A model generated the notes under the pieces. That model saw only the letters and a program-made list of their open reading frames with translations, searched no databases and had not been told where the DNA came from. A stretch of DNA of 58,881 nucleotides, from NCBI GenBank assembly GCA_052144935.1, contig JBKQPR010000104.1, positions 1 to 58,881 on the forward strand, read 5' to 3'. The stretch is from JOPF133 sp052144935. GTDB lineage: Bacteria; Acidobacteriota; Terriglobia; Bryobacterales; Bryobacteraceae. Of the stretch, positions 8,907 through 17,800 are shown in pieces. A program made the position numbers and the translations under genes. The first letter of the stretch is position 1, and each line of letters opens with the position of its first letter.

Positions 8907-10130
8907 ATGGTCAGCCCAGCCGATATTCTGAAGGCCAGAATTCTTGTAGTGGACGATCAGGAAGCCAACGTCCGCCTGCTGGAGGGCATGCTGCGCATCG
9001 CCGGCTATACTTCGGTCGAGTCTACGACGGACCCCACCGAAGTCTCGGAACTACACCGCAAGAACCGCTACAGCCTGATCCTGCTGGATCTTCAAATGCC
9101 CGGCATGGACGGATTCCAGGTGATGGAAGGGCTGAAGGAAATCGAAGAGGATGGCTATCTGCCGGTCCTCGTGATCACCGCACAGCCGGCGCACAAGCTG
9201 CGCGCTCTCGAAGCCGGGGCTAAGGATTTCGTCAGCAAACCGTTCGATCTGGCCGAGTTGCGCGCGCGCGTTCACAACATTCTGGAAGTGCGCCTGTTGC
9301 ACCTGGAGACGAAGAACTACAGCAAAGTACTGGAGGAGACGGTCCGGGAGCTCGAGCGAAGCCGCGAGGTGATTCGTCTCAAGACCCTGGAGGAGCGAAA
9401 GAGGAGCGAGCAGGAATTAGCCTTGGCGCAGGAAACTCAGGAAAGCCTGCTGCCCCGCGTCCTGCCCCAGTTTGAGAATTTTCGCATCCATGCCTATAGC
9501 AATCCCACACGCTATGTGGGAGGGGATTTCTACGACTTCCTGCAACTGAGTTCGGAAGAATGGATGGGAGTACTGGCGGATGTCTCCGGCAAGGGGATGC
9601 CCGCGGCCCTGTTAAGTTCGATGGTGCTGGGCGCACTCAGCATGGAATTTCACTCCGGAACCCACCCGCAGGAAGTTTTGCACCGCGTGAACCGGCTGCT
9701 TTGCGAAAAATCCCTTCCCTCCCAGTTCGTTACACTCTTTCTCTTTCTCCTGAACCCGCTTGGCATGGGGCAATTCATCAGCGCGGGACATAATCCTGCC
9801 TATTTGTACCGTTCCGCCACGGCAAAAATCGAAGAGCTGGTCTCCGACGCCTATGTGCTGGGGATGTTCGATTACGCCACGTATCCGTCCCGCGCATTCC
9901 AGCTCGATAAAGGAGACATTCTGGTGGTGTATTCCGACGGCCTTACGGACGCCGAAAACCAGCGGGAAGAACTGTTCGGAGAGGGGAGACTGCGAAAAAT
10001 CATTCGGCAGGAGGCCCCCTCGGGAAGTCAGGCGCTCGAGCGGAAGTTCTTGCAGGCCATTGAGGAATTCACTCAGGGCGAGCCGCAGACCGATGACATC
10101 ACCTTCGTAGTCGTCGAAAAGTGTCAGTGA
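8907..10130 (+). CDS. Response regulator with PP2C/SpoIIE-type phosphatase output
   Basis: A 407-residue protein. An N-terminal receiver (ILVVDDQEANVRLLEGML) has phosphoacceptor Asp61 in ILLDLQMPGMDG. A helical linker (about 140-185) leads to a PP2C/SpoIIE domain with YVGGDFYDFL, LADVSGKGMPAALLSSM, FISAGHNPAYL and YSDGLTDAEN, the metal-binding Asp motifs of RsbU-type Ser/Thr phosphatases. In the known family such proteins dephosphorylate anti-anti-sigma factors and so release a stress sigma factor. No anti-sigma or STAS partner lies in this window, so its target is elsewhere. The hybrid kinase just upstream is the likely controller. Confidence 0.94.
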   Translation: MVSPADILKARILVVDDQEANVRLLEGMLRIAGYTSVESTTDPTEVSELHRKNRYSLILLDLQMPGMDGFQVMEGLKEIEEDGYLPVLVITAQPAHKLRALEAGAKDFVSKPFDLAELRARVHNILEVRLLHLETKNYSKVLEETVRELERSREVIRLKTLEERKRSEQELALAQETQESLLPRVLPQFENFRIHAYSNPTRYVGGDFYDFLQLSSEEWMGVLADVSGKGMPAALLSSMVLGALSMEFHSGTHPQEVLHRVNRLLCEKSLPSQFVTLFLFLLNPLGMGQFISAGHNPAYLYRSATAKIEELVSDAYVLGMFDYATYPSRAFQLDKGDILVVYSDGLTDAENQREELFGEGRLRKIIRQEAPSGSQALERKFLQAIEEFTQGEPQTDDITFVVVEKCQ

Positions 10131-10301
10131 GAGTCGTGGGTGGCAGCGGGTAGTCCATCCTCGCGATCCTCAAGTCCCGGTTGTGTCGGTTCCGAAGAGC
10201 GCCCCAGACTGGCCGTCGAAAGTATCCCGTCGTCCGCGCCTAATACCGCCGCGCTCAGCCAGCCGACGTGTCCGGTGCGGTGCCGTTCCATCATCCGTCA
10301 G

Positions 10302-11065
10302 TTACAGTGCGACAGTGATCGCAAGTCCTACGCCCGGATAGCTTCGGTCGTAAAGGTAGTACCGGTTGTCATAACCGATGTGAACGTCATCGGTCGCGTA
10401 CCAATTTTGTGCCCAGTTTCCCGGCCAGGGATCCACGAGCACGAACGAAAAGCCGCCGTACGATACGAGAGGCGCGGATAGCCCATGTAGATCGCCGGAA
10501 GGCTGCCCATCCGAAGCCGGTGTTGACTCCCGAATGAAAGAGACTGAAGGTGGCCTGAGGAATATAGTAGCCGCCATAGCCTCCTCCACACTGCGCCCAA
10601 GTGCGATGATCGGGTGCCCAGGATTGAGAACGATCCTTGCAGAAACGTACTATGCCCCTGCCAGCCGCCCTCTGTACCCATCCGCGCTTCGGCTGCCACG
10701 CAACTGCCCGCTGCCGGGTACGCTGCGGCTGTTGTTGCTGACCCTGTTGGGCCCGTTGCTGCTGCGGTTGTTGGGCGGCCTGACCGCTGTTGTACTTACG
10801 GTTGCTTCTGCTGCGGCTGTTCGCGTTGCTTCTGCTGCGGCTGTTCGCGTTGTGCCTGCTGCGGTTGGGCCCGTTGCCGCTGCGGTTGTTTGCGGCTATG
10901 CCTGAGGGCGCTGCTATGGCGCGGGTGGCCGGGCACCTTGCGGCTGCGCGGCCTGCTGGGGGTTCGCTTGTCCTGCCTTCTGGCGGTCCGGCCACGCCGT
11001 GGAGGGACAATCGTCCCGAAAAGCAGAAACAACCCAGCGGTACGGGTAGCGCGAATGAATTGCAC
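10302..11065 (-). pseudogene. Frameshifted Gln-rich secreted protein
   Basis: Minus-strand fragments of one secreted gene fall in four frames. An N-terminal signal-like MQFIRATRTAGLFLLFGTIV starts at 11065. A Gln/Arg-rich tract (QREQPQQKQ, QQPQQQRAQQGQQQQPQ) changes frame near 10800. WAPDHRTWAQCGGGYGGYYI is next, then LPAIYMGYPRLSY in another frame. The last frame carries YGGFSFVLVDPWPGNW, QNWYATDDVHIGYDN and YYLYDRSYPGVGLAI. I recognise this order from acidobacterial hypothetical proteins of unknown function. Three frame changes imply decay; repeat slippage in the Gln tract may have begun it. Confidence 0.75.
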
Positions 11066-11696
11066 AGGAATCGTCTCCGCTAGCTAGGGTCGCTATTGGG
11101 TGTACACGCAGACCGGCAGCCGGCTCAACTCAGCAGCCTCCTGTTTCTTGGTTTCGTTGGGAGCGCATCTGGCGTCGGTTGGGCGGGCGCTTCGCCACGA
11201 CCCATGACCACAGGCTCTCTCTCGGTTGCCTTATCCGTCGTCGCGTAGCCAGCGACAGTCTGCGAGGCGGAGGAGAGATATTCCGGGCGCCAGTGTCCTG
11301 TAAGCGGGGTTTTCTCGGCGCAGGCACACCATTCCGGACTGTATCGTTGAACGAATGCGGTTTTCCGTTGCAGGGGGTTGCCAGGTTAGCGGCAGAGTCC
11401 GTCATTCGTAGCAATTCCTGCATTCGCGCGGCAAAAGCTGCATGAAGCGATCGCTCCAGCGGCATGAACCGCTTCGAGAGATTCCCGGCTTGGCTGCGCG
11501 ACGCGTGCTCCTCAAGTGCAGCAAGCACGGCCCTGGAGCGAGATGACAGCGGCATTCCTCGCGGCAGCGCGCCGATGGACCTCGGAATGCCTTTCCTTCA
11601 CCGTGCGCGGCTGGCCAGCCGAGGTTCTTGCAGGCAGGGTGCCCGACGGAGCGAAGAGCCGGCCGCACAGATTCTGGTTAAAGGAGAAAGAAGCAG
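11066..11696. other. No supported gene before the sortase locus
   Basis: About 630 bases with short open frames on both strands but no recognisable domain. The final bases before 11697 contain AAAGGAGAAAGAAGCAG, a strong ribosome site for the LPSTA protein. Promoters of the sortase locus should lie here; I cannot place one with confidence. Confidence 0.5.
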
Positions 11697-12449
11697 ATGA
11701 GTATCTCGAGAACAGTAACAACAGCGGTGTTTTGCGCGGCGCTAATGGGCGCGGTATTCTCGCCAGCCGCCAAGGCGGACGCGTGGAACAGAAAGACCGT
11801 GATGACTTTCAGCGGGCCCGTGGAGATTCCGGGAGTCCACCTCAAGGGGTGGGGAGTATTGCCGGCCGGCACGTATGTGTTCAAAATCATGGACTCGCAG
11901 TCCGACCGCCACATCGTCCAGATCTTCAGCCAGGACGAGAGAACCGTCTACGCGACGATTCTGGCGATTCCGAACTATCGACTCAAAGCGACCGATAAGA
12001 CCGTGGTGACATTCAGAGAGAGACCGGCCGGTGAGCCGGAAGCGCTACGCGCCTGGTTCTATCCCGGCAGAAACTGGGGCGAGGAATTCGTCTATCCGAA
12101 GGCGAGAGCCTTAGAACTTGCCAAAACGGCCAACGCCCCCGTTCTCTTCACGGAGGTCGAGATCCCGGTGGAAGTCGTGGAGGCGGTCAAGACGACAGAC
12201 CACCCAGTGGTCCTGCAACTGAAGCAGGCGCCCGTCATGGCGATTAAACCTACCGGAGAATCGGTGGAACTCGCCGCGGTGGTCACCCCTCCGCCCGCCG
12301 CCGAACTCACTCCGGACACCGCGCCTGCACCGGTAGCGGAGCAGACGCTCCCATCCACGGCGAGCTCGTTGCCGCTGATCGGCCTTCTTGGATTGCTGGC
12401 GTTGGGCGGGGCGTGGACGCTCCGGCTGGCGCAGAAGCGCGTTCTGTAG
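11697..12449 (+). CDS. Secreted protein with C-terminal LPSTA sorting signal
   Basis: A 250-residue exported protein. A signal peptide (TVTTAVFCAALMGAVFSPAAKA) is followed by a domain with EIPGVHLKGWGVLPAGTYVF and WFYPGRNWGEEFVYPK, seen in acidobacterial proteins of unknown function. A Pro/Ala/Thr-rich stretch (about 195-217) leads to the tripartite tail: LPSTA at 218-222, a hydrophobic helix (PLIGLLGLLALGGAWTL) and basic RLAQKR. That is the layout of a sortase substrate, and LPxTA is a pentapeptide known for class D sortases such as Bacillus anthracis SrtC. A class D sortase lies 1.1 kb downstream. Where it is anchored in a cell with an outer membrane is unknown. Confidence 0.85.
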   Translation: MSISRTVTTAVFCAALMGAVFSPAAKADAWNRKTVMTFSGPVEIPGVHLKGWGVLPAGTYVFKIMDSQSDRHIVQIFSQDERTVYATILAIPNYRLKATDKTVVTFRERPAGEPEALRAWFYPGRNWGEEFVYPKARALELAKTANAPVLFTEVEIPVEVVEAVKTTDHPVVLQLKQAPVMAIKPTGESVELAAVVTPPPAAELTPDTAPAPVAEQTLPSTASSLPLIGLLGLLALGGAWTLRLAQKRVL

Positions 12450-12546
12450 GCGACCAGCCCACGCCCCTGGCGCGTCTTTGTTGCGGCGCGCCTGCGGCCG
12501 GGGTGGTGTCACCAGTGGTGTCGTTGGGAAGATAAAGAGAGCGGCT

Positions 12547-13542
12547 ATGAGAAGGTGGCTATCGAAGGTGGGGGAGCGTGGCGTGGCGAAAACGATCGCT
12601 CTCCCGGTCCTTCTCCTGTTCGTCCTGGCAGGCTATGCCGGAGATCGGGTTCCGCCGGCCGGACAAGATCGCGACCCGGGATCTTTCCGAATCTCGGTGG
12701 ACGTGGCCCTGGTGGTGTTGCACGCGACGGTGACCGACCGGCAAGGCGGCTTTGTTTCCGACCTGGGCGAGCAGGATTTTGAAGTACATGAGAACGGCGT
12801 ACCGCAACATATCCGGCTCTTCATAAACGAAGACATTCCAGTCACCGTGGGGTTGGTGGTCGATCACAGCACAACCATGCGCCCGAAACTTGCGGAGGTG
12901 TCCACCGCAGCCAAGACCTTCGTGCGGTCCAGCAATCGGGAAGACGAGATGTTCGTCGTCAACTTCAACGAGAAGGTATCGCTGGGCCTGCCCGGCACGA
13001 TCCGATTCACCAATGACATCCCCGAACTCGAAGACGCGATTCGAACCCTGCCTAGCGGGGGCCAGACGGCTCTCTACGACGCGATCGCCAAGGGGTTAGT
13101 GGAATTGCAGGCAGGCAGCCGGGACAGGAAAGTGCTGATCGTGGTCAGCGATGGTGGTGACAACGCGAGCGTGCGCGGCCTGGACACAGTTATGAAAATG
13201 GCCGGGCAATCCAGCGCCGTCATCTACACCCTGGGCTTGTTCGACGAAGACGATCCGGACCGGAACCCGGGTGTGCTCAAGGCCATGGCGCGGGCGACCG
13301 GGGGCGAAGCCTTTATTCCCAAGCAGCTCAGCGAAGTGGTGTCCATCTGCGAGCGCATCGCCCGGGACATTCGCCATCAATACACGATCGGATATGTTCC
13401 GAGCAACCCGGCTCGTGACGGCGCTTATCGTACCATTCGGGTGCTCGCCCGGGCGAACGGCCACGAGAAATTGGCGGTGCGCACGCGCACCGGCTACATA
13501 GCCGGCGGCGAACCGCGGCCTGACGAGAAGGGCGCCAAGTGA
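12547..13542 (+). CDS. VWA-domain protein, TIGR03436 acidobacterial type
   Basis: A 331-residue protein from ATG 12547, chosen because a signal peptide or anchor (TIALPVLLLFVLAGYAG) follows; the frame is open further upstream without a sensible leader. The N-terminal part (VALVVLHATVTDRQGGFVSD, QDFEVHENGVPQ) and the von Willebrand A domain match the 'VWFA-related acidobacterial' family. The metal site is DHSTT at 106-110, with GGQTALYDAI and VVSDGGDN further on. Such proteins are extracytoplasmic and probably bind partners. Its stop overlaps the sortase start (GTGA), so the two are translated together. It has no LPxTA signal of its own. Confidence 0.9.
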   Translation: MRRWLSKVGERGVAKTIALPVLLLFVLAGYAGDRVPPAGQDRDPGSFRISVDVALVVLHATVTDRQGGFVSDLGEQDFEVHENGVPQHIRLFINEDIPVTVGLVVDHSTTMRPKLAEVSTAAKTFVRSSNREDEMFVVNFNEKVSLGLPGTIRFTNDIPELEDAIRTLPSGGQTALYDAIAKGLVELQAGSRDRKVLIVVSDGGDNASVRGLDTVMKMAGQSSAVIYTLGLFDEDDPDRNPGVLKAMARATGGEAFIPKQLSEVVSICERIARDIRHQYTIGYVPSNPARDGAYRTIRVLARANGHEKLAVRTRTGYIAGGEPRPDEKGAK

Positions 13543-14216
13543 GGCTCCTCGTTGCGAGAGAACCACTCCGGCGGATTCTGAAGTGGACCCAACGCGCACT
13601 GTCGGCCTGCGCCTTCTTACTTCTGGGTTACTGCGCGTTCGCTCTGCTGGACGCCTGGAATTTCCAGAGGCGCGAGAGCCGGGATTTCGACCGTGCGTTA
13701 AATGTTCAGCGCGTGGCGGGCGAGAGCAGGCCTCAACCGGAGTCCTTCCCTTCTCCTAAGGCCGCGGCCGTGGCCGTGATACCGGCCGCCGAGACGAAAG
13801 GTCTGATCGGCCGCTTGGAGATCCCCCGTCTTCTCCTTTCCACGATCGTCGTGGAAGGGATCGGCAGAACCACTCTCCGGCGCGTGGTCGGACATATTCC
13901 CGGCACGGCCCTGCCGGGACAGCCGGGCAACGTGGGCCTGGCCGGACACCGGGACACCTTGTTTCGCTCGCTGAAGGATTTGAAGATCAACGACGAGATT
14001 CAATTCTCAACGCTGCATGGCGATTTCAAATACATCGTAGAATCGCTGGTCATCGTTGAGCCGGACAACGTGGGGGTACTCGCCTCGTCGTCTGAAAACG
14101 AGCTGACTCTGGTGACCTGTTATCCCTTTTTCTTTGTAGGAGCCGCACCCAAGCGGTTCGTCGTAAAGGCCCGGCAGGTGTCGCCGCCAACGGCGCTGCC
14201 ATCCATTGTGGAATGA
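13539..14216 (+). CDS. Class D sortase
   Basis: A 225-residue sortase starting at GTG 13539 inside the VWA stop. One N-terminal membrane helix (LSACAFLLLGYCAFALLDAW) would hold the catalytic domain outside the inner membrane. The catalytic set is complete: His137 in VGLAGHRDTLF, Cys194 in TLVTCYPF (the TLxTC signature) and Arg206 in PKRFVVKA. IGRLEIPRLLL and GHIPGTALPGQPGNVG are typical of class D. It should cleave LPxTA-type signals, most directly that of the protein encoded at 11697. Sortases are uncommon outside Gram-positives. Its stop overlaps the next ATG (ATGA). Confidence 0.95.
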   Translation: MRLLVAREPLRRILKWTQRALSACAFLLLGYCAFALLDAWNFQRRESRDFDRALNVQRVAGESRPQPESFPSPKAAAVAVIPAAETKGLIGRLEIPRLLLSTIVVEGIGRTTLRRVVGHIPGTALPGQPGNVGLAGHRDTLFRSLKDLKINDEIQFSTLHGDFKYIVESLVIVEPDNVGVLASSSENELTLVTCYPFFFVGAAPKRFVVKARQVSPPTALPSIVE

Positions 14217-14692
14217 TAAGAGCGGCCGGCGATGACTGGCCGCTGGGAGTGACCTTGATAGACACTTCGGTTGTTCGCGCCGCTCGGATCCTTGTCATTG
14301 AAGACAACGGCTCGGACGTCTTTCTTCTCCAGCGGGCCCTGAACAAGCAGGATTTCCGATTTGAACTGGTTCACCTGCCGAGCGGAGGCGAAGCCCTGAT
14401 GTACATCCGCAGGCAGGGTGCCTATGCGGATGCGGCCCTTCCGGACCTGATGCTGGTGGACTTGAACCTGTCCAAATACACCGGCGAAGACATCCTGCGC
14501 GAAATCCGAAGCTCCCGGCACCTGGGCAACGTCCCGGTGTGCGTGTGGAGTTCTTCCGCCTCGCGGCGAGACGAATCGATGCTCAAGGACCTCGGAGTTT
14601 CGCAATTCATCACCAAGCCTTCCGGTCTGAATCAATTCATGCAGATCGGCAAAATCATCAAGGATCTGCTCGCAGGTCCCGGCGCCGGCTAG
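14213..14692 (+). CDS. Single-domain response regulator (Rcp1-like)
   Basis: A 159-residue stand-alone receiver. The acidic pocket is ARILVIEDNGSD, the phosphoacceptor is Asp83 in LMLVDLNLSKYTGEDIL, and Lys135 lies in QFITKPSGLNQF. The 'S..D..LL..AL' start and the extended loop after Asp83 resemble Rcp1-type regulators that work with phytochrome-like kinases. It overlaps the sortase by 4 bases (start at ATG 14213; an in-frame GTG at 14249 is an alternative) and precedes the CheB-CheR-kinase fusion by 175 bases. With no output domain, it probably acts by phosphotransfer or protein binding. Confidence 0.92.
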   Translation: MIRAAGDDWPLGVTLIDTSVVRAARILVIEDNGSDVFLLQRALNKQDFRFELVHLPSGGEALMYIRRQGAYADAALPDLMLVDLNLSKYTGEDILREIRSSRHLGNVPVCVWSSSASRRDESMLKDLGVSQFITKPSGLNQFMQIGKIIKDLLAGPGAG

Positions 14693-14867
14693 CGGCCCAC
14701 GGCAAGACGAGACGGCGCTACAATTCAGTCAGACTGGTGGGGGCCAGCCGCGAGGAACAGGCGCCGGCCCGGAGAATGGTCGCGGGAATGGCATCGCGCG
14801 TGCTCTGTTGGTCGCGATCCGGTTCCAGCGATGACGCTGGTTCCGGCGAGAAAGAAAGTGGTGGTGT

Positions 14868-17800
14868 GTGGCAAAGAACACCGGCAGTCGCCGGCCAACC
14901 GCGGTCGCGCGTTCCCCGCGCGCGCCTGATTCGCCCAGCCTGAAACGACGAACTGCCCAGGCTAGGAAGACCTCCATGGCGGGCGCAGGTCCTGGGCGCG
15001 AGGCAGAGATCGTGCGGCCAGCCGCCGGCCGAAGCGACCCAGACAGTTGCCTTCCTGTGGTTGTTGGCATAGGAGCCTCCGCCGGCGGGCTGGAGGCATT
15101 CACGGAGTTCCTCAGCAATCTCCCCGCCGATACGGGCATGGCATTCGTGCTGATTCAGCACCTCGACCCGAGCCATGAGAGCCATCTGACGGAGTTGCTT
15201 TCCAAAGCCAGCAGGATGCCCGTTTCGGAAGTGAAAGGGGAAACTCGCACGGAGGCCAACCATGTTTATGTGATTCCGCCGCAATGCAATTTAGGCATTT
15301 CCGCTGGAGTCCTTCAAACCCCGGCCCGGCCGGACAGTGGCCGCAACATGCCGATCGACAATTTTCTCCGGGCCCTGGCGGCGGACCGCGGTAGCAAGGC
15401 CCTCGGCGTGGTCCTGTCGGGAACCGCTTCAGATGGGACGCTCGGCCTCCAGGCGATCAAGGCGGCGGGCGGCATCACCTTCGTTCAGGACCTGGGAACC
15501 GCCAAGTTCGAGGGCATGCCGCGAAGCGTCATCGCCGCCGGTGTAGCGGATTTTGTGCTGCCGCCGGCCGGAATCGCGCGGCAACTGGCGACTATCGCCC
15601 GGGGTTTTTATGCCCTGATCGAGCCTCGGGATGAGATTGGGCCGCCGGAGGATTCCGAACTGGCCAGGATACTCCGGCTGGTGCGGAGCGCTACCGGAGT
15701 GGACTTCTCGTACTACAAGCACAGCACCCTCTCGCGACGCATCAAGCGGCGCATGGTCCTCCGCGGATTTGCGACTTTGGAAGACTACAGCCGCGATCTC
15801 GAGCAGAATCGCGAGGAAGCCAAGGCGTTGTGCGAGAACTGTTTTATCACCGTCACGGCATTCTTTCGGGAACCGGCGGTCTTCGAGGAACTGAAGAACA
15901 GGGTTTTTCCCGCGCTGCTGGAAAACAGACGGCACGGGGATCCGATCCGCATCTGGGTGCCTGGGTGCGCCACGGGCGAGGAGGCTTACTCGATCGCCAT
16001 TTGCCTGCTGGAATTCCTGGAAGACACGAAAGCGAGTGTTCCGTTCGAGATTTTCGCCACCGATATCAGCGAGACGGCGATCGAAAAAGCTCGCGCCGGC
16101 ACATACACAGGCGCCGCGTTGGCGCATGTCTCACCGCAGCGGTTGGCGCGGTTCTTCACTCAATCCGAACGCGGGCACCAGATTGCGAAGAAGATCCGCG
16201 ATGTGTGCGTTTTCGCCAGGCACAACGTGGCGCAGGACCCGCCTTTCTCCAAGCTGGACCTGATCAGTTGCTGTAACGTGCTGATCTACCTGGGAGACGT
16301 ACTGCAACGCAAGGTCTTGTCGATCCTGCATTATGCCCTCAAGCCAACCGGCTTCCTGATACTTGGTCCATCGGAGAGCATCGGCGCGCTTTCCGAGTCC
16401 TTCCATCCAATGGGGAAGACCCACCACATCTATTCCATGCGGCCGGCCGAGAATCCGCCGGAGCCCCGCCTCAGCGAAGGCCGCCGCGCCACAGGCCGGT
16501 TGGATGTCCGGGAGAGAATTGCCGACGGCCGGGCGGGAGCGGACGTGCTGAAAGAAGCCGACCGCCTGGTGCTGGCCGAATACGCCCCCCCGGGCGCCAT
16601 CATCGACGATCACATGAACATCGTTCAGGTCCGCGGCCGCACCGCTCCGTACCTGGAGCTTTCGCCGGGTGGGCCGACCCAGAATCTTCTGAAACTGGCG
16701 CGCGAAGGCTTGATTGCGGGCCTGGCTAAGGCGATCCGAACCGCCCGGCAAACCAACGCTATAGCCAAAGAAGACGGGTTCCGGATCGAAAGCAACGGCC
16801 AGGTAGAAGACGTCACTATCAAAGTAACCCCGTTCCGGGGTTCGTCCTCGACCGAGGAGCGCAATTTCCTGGTCCTGTTCGAGGACGCCGGGGCGAACGG
16901 CGGCCGTTGGGCCGTGCCCATACCGGCGGTCGAGGACGCCGGGGCAAGCGGGCGGCGGCGGCGCGAGCTGGTGGCGACCAAAGAATATCTGCAATCGATC
17001 GTCGAAGACAACGCCACCACTCTGGAGGAGCTTCGGGCGGCCAACGACGAGGCGCAGGCCGGGAATGAGGAACTGGAGACCGCGCAGGAAGAGCTGGAAT
17101 CGGCCAACGAGGAACTGAACACGCTCAACGAAGAGCTGAAGATCAGCAACGTGGAATTCAGCAAAGTCAACCGGGATCTGACCAATCTTCTGGAGAGCAT
17201 CAGCATACCCCTGGTGATAGTGGGACGGGATCTGCGCATCCGCCGCTTTACGCGCGCCATGGAACCGATGTTGAATCTGATCGCCTCCGATGTGGGACGG
17301 TCGATCACCGACCTTCAGCCTCAGATGGAGCTACCCGACCTGCGGCGGTTGCTCCTAGATGCCATGGAGGGCGGCGATAGAAAACCGCGCGACATCCGCG
17401 ACTCGCACGGCCGCTGGTATTCGCTGCGCATCCTCCCGTCGGTGGGACCGGATGGCAAGACCGACGGCGCCGTCCTGATGTTGATCGATATCGATGCCGC
17501 CAAGCGCGGCCTCGACTTCGCCGAAGCGATTGTAGAAACGGTGCGGGAACCCTTGGTGATCCTGAATCACAACTTCCAGGTGCTCAAAGCGAACAAGACG
17601 TTCTACGAAACGTTCCAGTCCTCGCGGGAGCAGACGGAGGGGCGCCTGATCTACGACCTGGGGAATGGACAATGGAATATTCCGACACTCCGCGAGCTGC
17701 TGGAGAACATTCTCCCGGCGCACTCCACGTTCCGGGACTTTGAGGTGACGCACGAATTTGAACATGTCGGAAAGAAAGTGATGCTCCTCAACGCCAGCGA

